This document shows positions 15,932-25,485 of a DNA stretch of 64,000 nucleotides, piece after piece. A program made the translations under genes and the position numbers. How positions within the stretch are numbered: the stretch's first letter is position 1; each line of letters opens with the position of its first letter. Origin of the DNA: Planococcus beigongshangi (GTDB lineage Bacteria > Bacillota > Bacilli > Bacillales_A > Planococcaceae). The stretch spans positions 186,001 through 250,000 of the forward strand of contig NZ_JADHDU010000002.1 in the NCBI RefSeq assembly GCF_016820495.1, given 5' to 3'. Below the pieces are notes generated by a model. The model searched no databases. It was not told where the DNA came from and worked only from the letters and a program-made list of their open reading frames with translations.

Positions 15932-17904
15932 ACCAGTTCCTCCTCAGCGTGAATCAGGTCATTCTCTAAAATATTGCTGTCTTCTTCCATACCGAAGTCG
16001 ACATTATTCTCAATCCATTTTCTGCGCGGCTCAACTTTATCGCCCATCAATGTCGTGATGCGGCGTTCAGCACGTGCCCCGTCTTCTATCGTGACACGGA
16101 TCAACGTCCGTGTCTCTGGATTCATCGTCGTTTCCCATAATTGGTCAGCGTTCATCTCACCCAGACCTTTATAGCGCTGGAGCATATATCCTTTGCCGAC
16201 TTTTTTCGTCGACGCTTCCAGATCCGCTTCCGTCCATGCATAATCGACGACTTCTTTCTTGCCGATCCCTTTGGAAACTTTGTAGAGCGGCGGCAGCGCA
16301 ATAAAGATTTTACCGGCTTCGATCAACGGTTTCATATATCTGTAGAAGAAAGTCAGTAATAAGACCTGAATATGAGCTCCGTCCGTATCGGCATCGGTCA
16401 TGATGATGACTTTGTTATAAGCGATATCATCGATGGAGAATTCGGAAGAAACCCCCCCGCCGATTGCATGGATGATAGTGGAGATCTCTTCGTTTTTCAT
16501 GATGTCTTCAAGCTTCGCTTTTTCTGTATTGACCACTTTTCCGCGAAGCGGAAGAATGGCTTGGAACGTACGGTCGCGGCCCTGCTTGGCAGAACCTCCG
16601 GCAGAATCACCTTCGACCAGATAGAGTTCATTTTTTGCTGCATTGCGTGATTGGGCAGGGGTCAACTTACCCGACAGCAGCATATCCGATTTCTTGCGTT
16701 TTTTTCCGTTCCGCGCATCTTCCCGCGCTTTTCGTGCAGCAAGGCGTGCCTGTGAGGCGCGGATGGCTTTCCGTACCAATGAAGCGCTGAGATCCGCATT
16801 TTCTTCAAGGAAGTACATGAGTTTTTGCGAAACGACCGAATCGACGATGCTTCGTGCTTCACTCGTCCCTAATTTACTCTTTGTCTGGCCTTCGAATTGC
16901 AAAAGGGCCTCCGGGATGCGGACAGAGACGATGGCCGCGATTCCTTCACGGATATCGGAGCCTTCCAGATTCTTGTCCTTATCCTTCAGAAGATTGATCT
17001 TCCGCGCATAATCATTGAATACGCGGGTCATTGCCGCTTTTGCTCCGGTTTCATGCGTACCGCCGTCCCGCGTGCGGACATTATTGACAAATGACAGGAT
17101 CGTTTCGGAATAGCCATCGTTGAACTGGAATGAAAATTCGACTTCCAGTTCATCCTGTCTGCCTTCGATATAAGCCACTTTATGCAGCGTATCTTTTTCT
17201 TCGTTCAAATATTCAACAAATGCTTCAATCCCGGTTTCATAGAAGAACGTTTCAGAACGCTCTTCTTCACTCCGTTTATCGGCAAGCTCGATTTTCAGCC
17301 CTTTCAGTAAAAAAGCTGATTCTCTGAGACGTTCACTTAACGTTTCATAATTATATTTGGTCGCTGAAAAAATTGTCGGATCGGGGCGGAAATGCAGGTT
17401 CGTCCCACTTTCCTTCGTCGTTCCGATCTCTTCCAGTGTTGTGACCGGTTTTCCGCCATTTTCAAAGCGCTGGCGGTAAATTTTGCCGTCCCGGTAAATC
17501 GTGACTTCCAGAAACTCGGACAACGCATTGACGACTGAAGCCCCGACACCATGGAGCCCTCCACTCGTCTTATAACCGCCCTGGCCGAACTTCCCTCCGG
17601 CATGAAGGACCGTCAAGATAACTTCAGGCGTCGGTTTGCCGCTGCGGTGCATCCCGGTAGGCATGCCGCGTCCATAATCGCGTACGCTGATGCTATTGTC
17701 TTCATGGACGGTTACAGAAATTTTATCGCCGAATCCAGCAAGTGCTTCATCGACGGAATTATCAACAATCTCATAGACCAAATGGTGAAGCCCGCGGGTA
17801 TCGGTGGAACCGATATACATACCCGGGCGCTTTCTTACGGCATCTAAGCCTTCGAGTACTTGGATCGCTTCTTCGTTGTATGCCGTATTTTTCGTTTTTG
17901 CCAT
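15928..17904 (-). CDS. parE: DNA topoisomerase IV subunit B
   Basis: 658 aa ATPase subunit. The GHKL ATP site has RPGMYIGST (about 29), EIVDNSVDEALAG (about 45-57), DYGRGMP and GGLHGVGASVVNALS. The Toprim domain has EGDSAGGSAKQGRDR and the metal-binding DADTDGAHI. GGAGG lies 8 bases before the ATG. It is the first gene of parEC, and its promoter region carries a LexA-type box (17919-17932). Confidence 0.97.
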   Translation of the reverse strand: MAKTKNTAYNEEAIQVLEGLDAVRKRPGMYIGSTDTRGLHHLVYEIVDNSVDEALAGFGDKISVTVHEDNSISVRDYGRGMPTGMHRSGKPTPEVILTVLHAGGKFGQGGYKTSGGLHGVGASVVNALSEFLEVTIYRDGKIYRQRFENGGKPVTTLEEIGTTKESGTNLHFRPDPTIFSATKYNYETLSERLRESAFLLKGLKIELADKRSEEERSETFFYETGIEAFVEYLNEEKDTLHKVAYIEGRQDELEVEFSFQFNDGYSETILSFVNNVRTRDGGTHETGAKAAMTRVFNDYARKINLLKDKDKNLEGSDIREGIAAIVSVRIPEALLQFEGQTKSKLGTSEARSIVDSVVSQKLMYFLEENADLSASLVRKAIRASQARLAARKAREDARNGKKRKKSDMLLSGKLTPAQSRNAAKNELYLVEGDSAGGSAKQGRDRTFQAILPLRGKVVNTEKAKLEDIMKNEEISTIIHAIGGGVSSEFSIDDIAYNKVIIMTDADTDGAHIQVLLLTFFYRYMKPLIEAGKIFIALPPLYKVSKGIGKKEVVDYAWTEADLEASTKKVGKGYMLQRYKGLGEMNADQLWETTMNPETRTLIRVTIEDGARAERRITTLMGDKVEPRRKWIENNVDFGMEEDSNILENDLIHAEEELV

Positions 17905-17918
17905 CTAATTCCCTCCAA

Positions 17919-17932
17919 CAAACATCTGTTCG
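17919..17932 (-). promoter_or_regulatory. LexA (DinR) box upstream of parE
   Basis: The minus strand reads CGAACAGATGTTTG, matching 13 of 14 positions of the Gram-positive SOS box CGAAC-RNRY-GTTYC. It lies 15-28 bp upstream of the parE start. As I recall, parE is also among the LexA targets reported for B. subtilis. No upstream gene shares this promoter. Confidence 0.6.
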
Positions 17933-17987
17933 TATATATCTATCTTTTAATCGTATCGGTATCTTCGTCATCTGTCAATAATCATAG

Positions 17988-18014
17988 AAAAAGAGCGCCA
18001 GGCGCCCTTTTCCT
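17988..18014 (-). terminator. Terminator after the CoA-binding protein gene
   Basis: The minus strand forms AAAAGGGCGC...GCGCTCTTTTT with a short loop and a T-rich end, 10 bases beyond the stop. Confidence 0.6.
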
Positions 18015-18023
18015 CTGACCAGC

Positions 18024-18431
18024 TTATTTAAGGATGGCGTGTTCAACTTTGATGCAACGGTCCATGATGACTGTGTAGCCAAGGCCGGACAAACGGTTAA
18101 AAACGTTTTCATCGACAACATTCAACTGGGTCCAGAACACCGGACTGTCAATTTCAATGAATTCTTCAGCCAGTGCTTCCAGGAACTCACTGCGCCTGAA
18201 TACATTGACGATATCCACGCGTTCGGGTATGTCTTTCAGTGAGGCGTAGCTTTTTTCGCCCAATACTTCATCTGCTGCCGGATTGACCGGTATGATGCGG
18301 TAACCTGCTTTTTGCATCGCTTCTGAAACCATATAGGATGTTCTGTTCGGATTCGGACTCAGTCCGACTACAGCGATTGTCTTTGCATTGTCCAAAACTT
18401 CTTTGATCTCTTCACGGCTTGGATTATTCAA
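18024..18431 (-). CDS. yneT: CoA-binding domain protein (YneT/YccU family)
   Basis: About 135 aa, a single Rossmann-like CoA_binding_2 domain. The nucleotide loop is IAVVGLSPNPNRTSYMV, followed by YRIIPVNPAADEVLG and VDIVNVFRRSEF, all hallmarks of the family. Ligand and role are not established. The start is uncertain: TTG at 18431 has AGGTGAT at ideal distance, while a GTG at 18440 overlaps that site. It stands divergent from plsY and downstream of nothing else, in the same order as B. subtilis. Confidence 0.82.
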   Translation of the reverse strand: MNNPSREEIKEVLDNAKTIAVVGLSPNPNRTSYMVSEAMQKAGYRIIPVNPAADEVLGEKSYASLKDIPERVDIVNVFRRSEFLEALAEEFIEIDSPVFWTQLNVVDENVFNRLSGLGYTVIMDRCIKVEHAILK

Positions 18432-18566
18432 TACGATCACCTATCCTTTTTATTCTATCATACATGATATTCTCGCTGTTTCACAAAATTCCTGCAAGTA
18501 TTGTTTAAAGAAGTTTTGGCATGGTAAACTTAGGATACTAAATAGAGAGATTCAAAGGAGTTTATA

Positions 18567-19157
18567 ATGGAGATATTCTTACTTGTCTTATTAGCCTATC
18601 TACTCGGTTCGATCCCTTCCGCATTATGGATCGGGAAAATTTTTTATAATACGGATGTACGCACAAAAGGGAGCGGCAATCTCGGAGCCACCAATACCTT
18701 CCGGGTGCTGGGCAAGACAGCCGGTCTGGTTGTCACCATCCTGGATATCCTGAAAGGGACAGCTGCCACGCTCATCCCGATGTTTATCGATACCAATATC
18801 CATCCGCTGGTGTTCGGTCTTATCGCGGTAGTCGGCCATATGTATCCGGTATTCGCAAAATTCAAAGGCGGGAAAGCCGTCGCCACTTCAGGCGGTATTC
18901 TGCTGGGCTATCAATGGCCATTGTTTCTGGTCGCAGTTGCGGTGCTCCTGATTGCATTGAAATTCACGAAAATGGTGTCATTATCCTCCATGATACTCGC
19001 AACAGTTGCTGTTATCTACGCTGTCATCTATGGTATTAACACAGGAGATTATCCTTTCATGGCAGTAATCCTTGTACTGGCGGCATTTATCTTCTACCGC
19101 CACCGTGCGAATATTGCACGCATTCGAGCAGGTACAGAACCAAAGATCAAGTGGTGA
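18567..19157 (+). CDS. plsY: Glycerol-3-phosphate acyltransferase PlsY
   Basis: 196 aa membrane enzyme that moves an acyl group from acyl-phosphate to glycerol-3-phosphate, the first step of phospholipid synthesis (partner PlsX is not here). The three family motifs are present: LLGSIPSALWIG in the first segment, KGSGNLGATNTFR in the first loop, and FKGGKAVATSGG in the second, with several hydrophobic helices between. AAAGGAG precedes the ATG. Confidence 0.96.
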   Translation: MEIFLLVLLAYLLGSIPSALWIGKIFYNTDVRTKGSGNLGATNTFRVLGKTAGLVVTILDILKGTAATLIPMFIDTNIHPLVFGLIAVVGHMYPVFAKFKGGKAVATSGGILLGYQWPLFLVAVAVLLIALKFTKMVSLSSMILATVAVIYAVIYGINTGDYPFMAVILVLAAFIFYRHRANIARIRAGTEPKIKW

Positions 19158-19195
19158 TATTGCTTGGCAGCCACATACTTGGAAGGGCGTGAAGC

Positions 19196-19483
19196 ATGAT
19201 GGAAATCAAGATCAGTGACGATGCTTTTGAATGGTTCAATGAAGAAATGGAAGTTACAGCCGGTGAAGCCGTCCGATTTTTTGTCCGTTACGGCGGATCC
19301 GGGCTACAGCCTGGATTTTCACTGGGAGTGACGAAAGATCAGCCGCATGAAGCCGCAATTGAAGTCGAAAAAGACCAGGTCACCTATTTTATCGAACAAA
19401 ATGACCTGTGGTATTTCGATGGCAAGAATCTTTCGGTAAGCGTCAATGATGAACTGGACGAACTGGATTATTCATATGAATGA
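19196..19483 (+). CDS. yneR: HesB/IscA-like protein YneR
   Basis: 95 aa, HesB/YadR/YfhF family. The fold signature VRFFVRYGGSGLQPGFSLGV is present, but the three Cys ligands of true A-type Fe-S carriers are absent (the protein has no cysteine), so an Fe-S carrier role is unlikely. Two adjacent ATGs (19196 and 19199) share the GGAAGGG ribosome site; the first is used here. It follows plsY by 38 bp and is probably co-transcribed. Confidence 0.8.
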   Translation: MMEIKISDDAFEWFNEEMEVTAGEAVRFFVRYGGSGLQPGFSLGVTKDQPHEAAIEVEKDQVTYFIEQNDLWYFDGKNLSVSVNDELDELDYSYE

Positions 19484-19486
19484 AAA

Positions 19487-19529
19487 AAGAAGCCGGAAAA
19501 GAGGAATCCCCCTCTATTCCGGCTTCTTT
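19487..19529. terminator. Bidirectional terminator between yneR and yneQ
   Basis: Perfect 12-bp stem AAGAAGCCGGAA/TTCCGGCTTCTT (19487-19498 with 19518-19529), with further pairing GAGG/CCTC in the loop and T/A runs on both sides. It serves the convergent genes on either side. Confidence 0.8.
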
Positions 19530-19828
19530 TACTTTTCCAGTTTTTCCACTTGCCCGAGTTTATTTTCAGCTTTTAATATCGCTTTCTGCCGGTCCCCAAA
19601 AAGGTCGAAATGGGGATAATCCCCCCGCAGATCCAGCCATTCAGGGCGGAGGCCATATTGGCTCCCCCATGCTTTCAATTTATCCAGGTCGCTGCAGCCG
19701 ACTTTTGTGACGGTGCTGCAGCCGGGAAAGCGCTCATCAATCCAATAATGGGTCAAAAAAGCGATGTTCCCATCTGCTACATCCTGTTTCCACTGATCGA
19801 GCTCCTCACGTTTAATTCCGAACGCCAT
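19529..19828 (-). CDS. yneQ: YneQ-family hypothetical protein
   Basis: About 99 aa from ATG 19828, which has AGAGGG 6 bases upstream (a longer in-frame start at 19855 lacks a site). The sequence MAFGIKREELDQWKQDV, HYWIDERFPGCSTVTKVGC and GDYPHFDLFG matches the small YneQ family of Bacilli. Two cysteines and several aromatic residues are conserved in my memory of the family. Function unknown. Its start lies inside the last codons of yneP, so the two are coupled. Confidence 0.7.
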   Translation of the reverse strand: MAFGIKREELDQWKQDVADGNIAFLTHYWIDERFPGCSTVTKVGCSDLDKLKAWGSQYGLRPEWLDLRGDYPHFDLFGDRQKAILKAENKLGQVEKLEK

Positions 19829-20252
19829 GGTCTTCCCTCTTTTTGATCTCTTCATATTTTTCGTGCCATTCCGGATAGATTTTCTGTAAGGAAACAGGCC
19901 GGAACGTGTCTTTCTTCACCACAACATGTTCAGATGTGGCTTTCGCTGCCAGTGTACCGTCTTCATGCAGGATTTCATAGCCATATGTGGTGCGCAGGCG
20001 TCCGTGCTCTTCGATCCATGTCCGGACACGCGCTTTCTGGCCATATCGCATGGCCGCTTTATACTGGATCGAGATATCCGTCACAGGAGACAGATAGCCC
20101 TGACTTTCCATTTCTGCGTATGTAAACCCGACATCTTCAATCAGCTTTGTACGTCCGATTTCGAGCCAGATAATATAATTCGCATGATACACGACACCCA
20201 TCTGATCCGTTTCCGCATAGCGGATTTCTATTTCTTTTTCACTGATATGCAT
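19812..20252 (-). CDS. yneP: Acyl-CoA thioesterase, YbgC/YneP hotdog family
   Basis: 146 aa, 4-hydroxybenzoyl-CoA thioesterase-like hotdog fold. The active-site segment RYAETDQMGVVYHANYIIWLE contains the conserved Asp and the H-x-N-Y-x-x-W/E pattern of the family. It hydrolyses acyl-CoA; substrate range unknown. GAGGTG precedes the ATG. It overlaps yneQ by 17 bases. Confidence 0.87.
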   Translation of the reverse strand: MHISEKEIEIRYAETDQMGVVYHANYIIWLEIGRTKLIEDVGFTYAEMESQGYLSPVTDISIQYKAAMRYGQKARVRTWIEEHGRLRTTYGYEILHEDGTLAAKATSEHVVVKKDTFRPVSLQKIYPEWHEKYEEIKKREDHGVRN

Positions 20253-20438
20253 TCCAGATTCACCTCTATGTCAGTATACAGAAAATGTTATTGAAATTCT
20301 AAGAGAAAAGGCTATTAAAAAGTCATGTTTTCTTGAATCATTTCGCTTTTAGGCGGACGCTTTCCGCAAGGAGCTCCCTGAGCCTCCTCGTCGCTATGCT
20401 TTTGCGGGGTCTCAGGACTCGCTCTATTTCCTGCAGGA

Positions 20439-20504
20439 AAGACATTGACCGAAGCCTTGCGAGGGCAAGTCTTTGCGACGAAGCAGCGCAGCGATGCAGG
20501 AGCA
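20439..20504. repeat. 66-bp direct repeat, copy 1
   Basis: From AAGACATTGACCGAAGCC to GCGATGCAGGAGCA. It is nearly identical to 20783-20848 with only a few substitutions and single-base indels. It contains internal dyads (TTGCGAGGGCAAG). A GCGGACGCTTTCCGC palindrome lies just upstream (20353-20367). Confidence 0.75.
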
Positions 20505-20617
20505 TATCTTCGCTCTTCGCCACCTAACGCTTCATTCTAGGTATGTTCAAAATCATAATGCCGACTTCTCCCTTGAAACGAAACTAAAAATATATTGCTT
20601 TATTGAAAGTTATCTGA

Positions 20618-20885
20618 GATATGGAGCAAAACAGCTGAGAAAACCGTACTGCTCCCACAGCGCTTTGCGCTGCGTCGCAAAAGTTCGACCGAATGTTGTT
20701 CGGTCGAACTTGTCCTGCGGCTTAGCGACACGACCGATACACCGCAGGGAGCGCAGCGGACGAGGAGGATTGGGCGGGAGCCAAGACATTGGCCGAAGCT
20801 TGCGAGGGCAAGTCTTTGCGACGAAGCTAGCGCAGCGATGCAGGAGCACGGGTTTATGGAAAGCGAAGCTGTTTTGCGCAATATC
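20618..20885. repeat. Dispersed palindromic element, long copy
   Basis: The ends are GATATGGAGCAAAACAGC (20618-20635) and its partner GCTGTTTTGCGCAATATC (20868-20885). The shared core is GCAAAACAGC/GCTGTTTTGC. The 230-bp interior is GC-rich and carries a perfect palindrome around 20686-20714 (AAGTTCGACCGAA / TTCGGTCGAACTT) and the second 66-bp repeat. Shorter copies of the same ends lie at 28105-28161 and 44857-44940. Confidence 0.75.
20783..20848. repeat. 66-bp direct repeat, copy 2
   Basis: Second copy of 20439-20504, here inside the palindromic element. The orientation is the same. Confidence 0.75.
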
Positions 20886-20915
20886 GGTTATTAAAATATA
20901 TTTAGTTTAAACAAG

Positions 20916-20946
20916 TAAAAAGGCCGCCCGCGGGCAGCCTTTTGTT
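20916..20946 (-). terminator. Terminator of acnA
   Basis: AAAAGGC-GCCCG arms pair with CGGGC-GCCTTTT across a short GC loop; the minus-strand 3' arm runs into T's. It lies about 20 bases past the acnA stop. Confidence 0.75.
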
Positions 20947-20966
20947 TAATATTTATTAATCTGAAA

Positions 20967-23681
20967 TTATACTTCCAACAATTTGTTGCGAAGCACCATT
21001 TGCAGGATACCGCCGTGACGGTAGTAATCCACTTCAACTTCAGAGTCGAAACGAGCAAGTACTTCGAATTCAGTTACTTTGCCGTCCTCAGCTGTAGCAG
21101 TGACTTTCAGGATATCGCGTGGTTTCACATCGTCCGTCAAGTTGACAGAGATGGATTCGCGGCCTGTCAGACCAAGTGAATCAGCGTTTTGACCATTGAT
21201 GAATTGAAGCGGCAGAACGCCCATCATTACAAGGTTCGAACGGTGGATACGCTCATAGCTTTCAGCGATGACTGTTTTGATGCCCAGAAGGAATGTACCT
21301 TTTGCTGCCCAGTCACGTGAAGAGCCCATGCCGTAATCTTTACCAGTCAAGATAGCGAGGCCAGTGCCCTGCTCCTGATATTTCATCGCTGCATCGTAAA
21401 TTGCCATTGTTTCACCAGTTGGCCAGTAAGTTGTGTAACCGCCAGTTGTTCCTGGAGCTACCTGGTTACGGATACGGATGTTCGCGAATGTTCCGCGCAT
21501 CATTACCTGGTGGTTACCACGGCGTGAACCGTAAGAGTTGAAGTTGCGCGGCTCTACGCCGTTTTCACGAAGGTATTTCCCTGCTGGAGTATCTTTACCG
21601 ATAGCACCTGCCGGAGAAATGTGGTCAGTTGTAATCGAATCTGCAAACTTCGCTACTACACGCAGATCTGCCAATGGCTGAATCGGTGCAGGTTCTGTCG
21701 ACATGTTCTCGAAGAACGGCGGGTTTTGGATATATGTTGAGTTTTCATCGAAATCGTAAAGAGCGTCATCGTTAGTTTCGATAGCGTTCCACGCTTCGTT
21801 TTCGCTGAATACATGCTCATATTCTTTACGGAACAAGTCAGGCGTCACAGTATTGTGAACCACTTCTTTGATCTCGCTTGTTGATGGCCAGATGTCTTTG
21901 AAGAAGACGTCATTGCCGTTTTTGTCTTTACCGATCGGATCGACTTCGAAATCGATATCCACTGTTCCTGCAAGTGCATAAGCTACAACCAGCATCGGAG
22001 ACGCCAGGTAGTTCGCTTTCACCAATGGGTGGATACGTCCTTCAAAGTTACGGTTACCGGAAAGTACTGAAGAAACAAGCAGGTCATTGTCCAAAATCGC
22101 ATCTTCGATTTCAGGAAGCAATGGACCCGAGTTACCGATACATGTCGTACAGCCGTAACCGACAAGGTTGAAGCCGATTTGGTTCATGTAATCAAGCAAT
22201 CCGGAATCTTGAAGATAACCAGTTACCACTTTAGAACCCGGTGCAAGTGAAGTTTTCACATATGCAGGCGGAGTCAATCCAAGTTCTACCGCTTTCTTCG
22301 CAACAAGACCAGCGCCAAGCATAACGTATGGGTTGGAAGTGTTTGTACATGAAGTAATTGCCGCGATAGCCAAAGAGCCTGTTTTCATGTCAACGGAACG
22401 CCCGTCTTTGAAGTTTACAGTCGCTGTTTTAGCGATTTCAGCATCATCCAGTGCAAAACCATGCGGTCCTTCCGGAGCTGTTACCGCTTTATTGAATTCT
22501 GTCTTCATCTGAGACAACGGAATCAAATCCTGTGGACGTTTCGGTCCAGCAAGGTTCGGCTCGATTTCAGAAAGGTTGATTTCAACCAAATCTGTATAGA
22601 TCGGATCTTCATTCTCTACAGTGAAGAACATGTCGTTCGCTTTCAGGTATTCTTTCGTGATGGAGATTTGCTCTTCTGTACGTGCAGTGAGACGCATGTA
22701 GTTCAATGCTTCTTCATCAACCGGGAAGAATCCGCAAGTTGCGCCGTATTCAGGAGCCATGTTGGCAATTGTTGCACGGTCAGCAAGCGGCAATGTTGTT
22801 ACACCCGAGCCGAAGAACTCGACAAATTTACCTACAACGCCTTTTTTACGCAAGGTTTCAGTAACTTTCAAAGCCAAATCCGTCGCAGTTGCGCCGTTCG
22901 GCAATTCTCCAGTCATTTTAACGCCGATTACTTCTGGAATCGGGAAGTAAGATGGCTGTCCAAGCATACCGGCTTCCGCTTCGATTCCGCCGACGCCCCA
23001 TCCAAGAACACCGATACCGTTGATCATCGTCGTATGTGAATCCGTACCGACTAATGTATCAGGGAATGCTTCGAATGTGCCATCGCCATTTTGGACTGCG
23101 TGGACAACGTTTGCCAGGTACTCAAGGTTAACCTGGTGAACGATCCCTGTAGCAGGCGGAACAGCACGATAGTTATCGTAGGCTTTTTGAGCCCAGTTAA
23201 GGAACTGGTAACGTTCTGCGTTACGCTCGAATTCCAACTCCATGTTGACGCGAAGCGCATCGCTTGAGCCGTAGTTATCAACTTGAACAGAGTGGTCAAT
23301 TACAAGGTCAACCGGAATTTCAGGGTTGATCTTGTCCGGGTCCCCACCAAGTTCTGCCATAGCTGAACGAAGTGCTGCCAAGTCAACAACAACTGGAACT
23401 CCCGTGAAATCCTGCAAAATTACGCGGGATGGTTTAAATGGTACTTCTGCTTCTTTGTTGGCATTCTTGCCCCATTTGGCCAATTCTTCAACATGCTCAT
23501 CTTTGATGACATATCCGTCGTGCTGCCGCAATACGGATTCCAATAGAACTTTAATCGAGTAAGGAAGGCGAGATACTTTCGCGATTCCTGCTTCTTCCAG
23601 TGCAGCCAGACGGTAATAATTATAAGTCTTACCGTTTAGCTCAAAAGAAGTACGGCTGTTGTGCAAACTGCTTTTTGCCAT
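20967..23681 (-). CDS. acnA: Aconitate hydratase
   Basis: 904 aa, the citB/acnA type of TCA-cycle aconitase that interconverts citrate and isocitrate through a [4Fe-4S] cluster. Cluster ligands appear in [12 protein letters not shown] and [13 protein letters not shown]. Catalytic segments include DHSVQVD and [13 protein letters not shown]; the C-terminal swivel domain has [16 protein letters not shown]. Length is normal. AAAGGAGG precedes the ATG. B. subtilis homologues double as iron-responsive RNA-binding proteins; whether this one does cannot be read here. Monocistronic. Confidence 0.97.
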   Translation of the reverse strand: MAKSSLHNSRTSFELNGKTYNYYRLAALEEAGIAKVSRLPYSIKVLLESVLRQHDGYVIKDEHVEELAKWGKNANKEAEVPFKPSRVILQDFTGVPVVVDLAALRSAMAELGGDPDKINPEIPVDLVIDHSVQVDNYGSSDALRVNMELEFERNAERYQFLNWAQKAYDNYRAVPPATGIVHQVNLEYLANVVHAVQNGDGTFEAFPDTLVGTDSHTTMINGIGVLGWGVGGIEAEAGMLGQPSYFPIPEVIGVKMTGELPNGATATDLALKVTETLRKKGVVGKFVEFFGSGVTTLPLADRATIANMAPEYGATCGFFPVDEEALNYMRLTARTEEQISITKEYLKANDMFFTVENEDPIYTDLVEINLSEIEPNLAGPKRPQDLIPLSQMKTEFNKAVTAPEGPHGFALDDAEIAKTATVNFKDGRSVDMKTGSLAIAAITSCTNTSNPYVMLGAGLVAKKAVELGLTPPAYVKTSLAPGSKVVTGYLQDSGLLDYMNQIGFNLVGYGCTTCIGNSGPLLPEIEDAILDNDLLVSSVLSGNRNFEGRIHPLVKANYLASPMLVVAYALAGTVDIDFEVDPIGKDKNGNDVFFKDIWPSTSEIKEVVHNTVTPDLFRKEYEHVFSENEAWNAIETNDDALYDFDENSTYIQNPPFFENMSTEPAPIQPLADLRVVAKFADSITTDHISPAGAIGKDTPAGKYLRENGVEPRNFNSYGSRRGNHQVMMRGTFANIRIRNQVAPGTTGGYTTYWPTGETMAIYDAAMKYQEQGTGLAILTGKDYGMGSSRDWAAKGTFLLGIKTVIAESYERIHRSNLVMMGVLPLQFINGQNADSLGLTGRESISVNLTDDVKPRDILKVTATAEDGKVTEFEVLARFDSEVEVDYYRHGGILQMVLRNKLLEV

Positions 23682-23819
23682 GTTGTGTTCCTCCTTTGAA
23701 TCTTCTGAAAAGGCTTTAGATAGCTTCTTTTCTCCTCTACCATCATAACGAAATTCGAAGCATAAGTAAATTACATTAAAATTATGGAATGTGATAAGTA
23801 TTTCCTATCACTGATTCCC

Positions 23820-24314
23820 TTAGCCATTGATTTGGCTTAAGGTCTCTTTTAGTTGCTTGTGATGTCTTTTCTCGTGCAGTCCGATGAAGGGAAACCACTG
23901 GGTCAACGGGACTTTGCCGAAGACCGGATGAGGCAGGGATTTTTCGGCCAGTGCTTCCGGAGAAGCCTGATCGTATAAATCATTCAGCTGTTTTCTGGAG
24001 GCTGCCAGTTTCGCTTTCATCTCCTCCAACGGGACAAACTCATCCATCGGCACAGTAAAAGATGGTGCTTCGACTTTTAACGTTCTGCTGACGGTAAGTT
24101 GAATGGGTTTTTTAACCGCTTTTTTGCTGTTTCCCTCTTTCAGTTCTTTTGAAATGTTTCGCGCAATGACCGTTTCCATTTTGTGGAGGTGATCCAAGAT
24201 CTGCATAGCCGACCATTTATCCTGTGCAGGCTTTGTATTTAATTGCTCATCAGACAGCCCTTCCACTGATTCGAAAATCCGCTTCCGGATCGCCTCATTC
24301 TCCTCTTTGAACAT
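23820..24314 (-). CDS. DinB-family putative metal-dependent hydrolase
   Basis: 164 aa, DinB/YfiT four-helix bundle. The usual His triad is visible: H in ILDHLHKMET (about residues 41-43) and HEKRHHKQ near 148-152. Members include bacillithiol-S-transferases and mycothiol maleylpyruvate isomerases; which one this is cannot be told. The name comes from a damage-inducible gene, but no LexA box is seen here. GGGGAG precedes the ATG. Monocistronic, facing away from the gene at 24630. Confidence 0.78.
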   Translation of the reverse strand: MFKEENEAIRKRIFESVEGLSDEQLNTKPAQDKWSAMQILDHLHKMETVIARNISKELKEGNSKKAVKKPIQLTVSRTLKVEAPSFTVPMDEFVPLEEMKAKLAASRKQLNDLYDQASPEALAEKSLPHPVFGKVPLTQWFPFIGLHEKRHHKQLKETLSQING

Positions 24315-24629
24315 ATCTTCTCCCCTTTCCTGTTTTAGCCAGCCCTACTTTTTGCATACCCCATTTTCCAGTCTGCAACGCTATCTTTTCGGCAGGTCCT
24401 GTTTCGAAAATAGGGTTGGCCGTTTTTTCTTGTCTACTTCTTTTTTCTTTTTTTAAAAAAACCTTATGTATCAAAATATTCAAGGAAAATTATTATTTAA
24501 ATAAACTTATGCTCCCCTATTCCATTTTAAACTATCATACTTCACATTCAGCAGTAAGGGAAAGTACGTTCTGTTTTTTCTCGCGATATGCTATAATATT
24601 CAATAAAATGGATATTGAGGTGAGCAGCA

Positions 24630-25481
24630 ATGCCCTACGGATATGAGAAATACAGGCTGCAGAACGGCATTAGCCCGAACACGGTCGTCCATGAAGTCCA
24701 ATTGATCCATTCCCTCCTTGCTTTTCTGGTTCGTCATTACAATAAAAAAATCGAACCACATGAGATCCGGCCAGCCGACATTCAGAATTTCCTGCATGAA
24801 CAGCGAGCAAGCGGCATCAAAGACAGCACACTGAACAGGAAAATCATCTTCATCCGGCAATGGTTTGACTATATGTGGCGCATTGGCCGCATTCCGGTGG
24901 ATTTCATGCCTAAATTCAAATATTCGGAGAAACTGGATCTCACTCCTCCTGATATACATTTGAATTATGCCGATCTGCTGGCCAAAAAAGAATCGGTCCT
25001 TGAGTCTGGGCAGCTGTCACTCAACGCGAAAATCCTGTTCATCCTCTATCTGCGCGGATTGCGCCTGCGGGACATGGCTTCCATCGATATCAGCAACTTC
25101 GAAGATAAAGGACATAAACTGACGCTGGAATTCGAGAAGAAAGACGGTTATATGAGCCGTATCGATTTTACCGGCAAGGAAATCGCTGTGCTGCTGGAAG
25201 GAATCGAACGGGCGATATTCAGGGGCACCCCCTACCTGCTGTCATCGAAAGTGGACAATAAATTCACCAGCTTCCAAATGGGGTCTCTCTCGGATTATAC
25301 TGAAGCCCTCTCTTCATTCATCGGCATTCCCATGCGCTCAGGGGACATCCGGTTTGCGTATGTACATTATCTGTATTCCGAAGAACAGAAGAATTTGGAA
25401 GAGATACAGGAAATCCTCGGCGTCTCGCTCGATTCCGCTTCCCGGATCCTGAAAGACTCGCTGCAGCGACTGAAAAAATGA
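24630..25481 (+). CDS. Tyrosine-recombinase-fold protein lacking catalytic residues
   Basis: 283 aa. Residues about 1-95 resemble the SAM-like core-binding domain of phage integrases (SPNTVVHEVQLIHSLLAFLVRHY ... TLNRKIIFIRQWFDYMWRIG). Residues about 120-283 resemble the catalytic domain. Box I Arg is kept (LYLRGLRLRDMASID). The HxxR box reads GDIRFAYVHYL, so the His is lost; the LGH motif reads LGV; and the position of the nucleophilic Tyr is occupied by SASRILKD with no Tyr nearby. The protein could still bind DNA but should not cut it. GAGGTG stands 8 bases before the ATG. No att-like repeats flank it. Confidence 0.65.
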   Translation: MPYGYEKYRLQNGISPNTVVHEVQLIHSLLAFLVRHYNKKIEPHEIRPADIQNFLHEQRASGIKDSTLNRKIIFIRQWFDYMWRIGRIPVDFMPKFKYSEKLDLTPPDIHLNYADLLAKKESVLESGQLSLNAKILFILYLRGLRLRDMASIDISNFEDKGHKLTLEFEKKDGYMSRIDFTGKEIAVLLEGIERAIFRGTPYLLSSKVDNKFTSFQMGSLSDYTEALSSFIGIPMRSGDIRFAYVHYLYSEEQKNLEEIQEILGVSLDSASRILKDSLQRLKK

Positions 25482-25485
25482 ACAG

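Larger units (their letters stand above)
20253..20966. other. Repeat-rich intergenic region between yneP and acnA
   Basis: About 710 bp with no credible gene; short frames on both strands come from GC-rich repeat sequence. It contains a palindromic element (20618-20885), a 66-bp direct repeat pair (20439-20504 and 20783-20848), and an acnA terminator at its right end. Confidence 0.75.

Noticed and set aside
20473-20910. 145-codon plus-strand frame in the acnA-yneP gap
   Set aside because: It runs through repeat sequence, has Arg/Cys-rich composition and no ribosome site.
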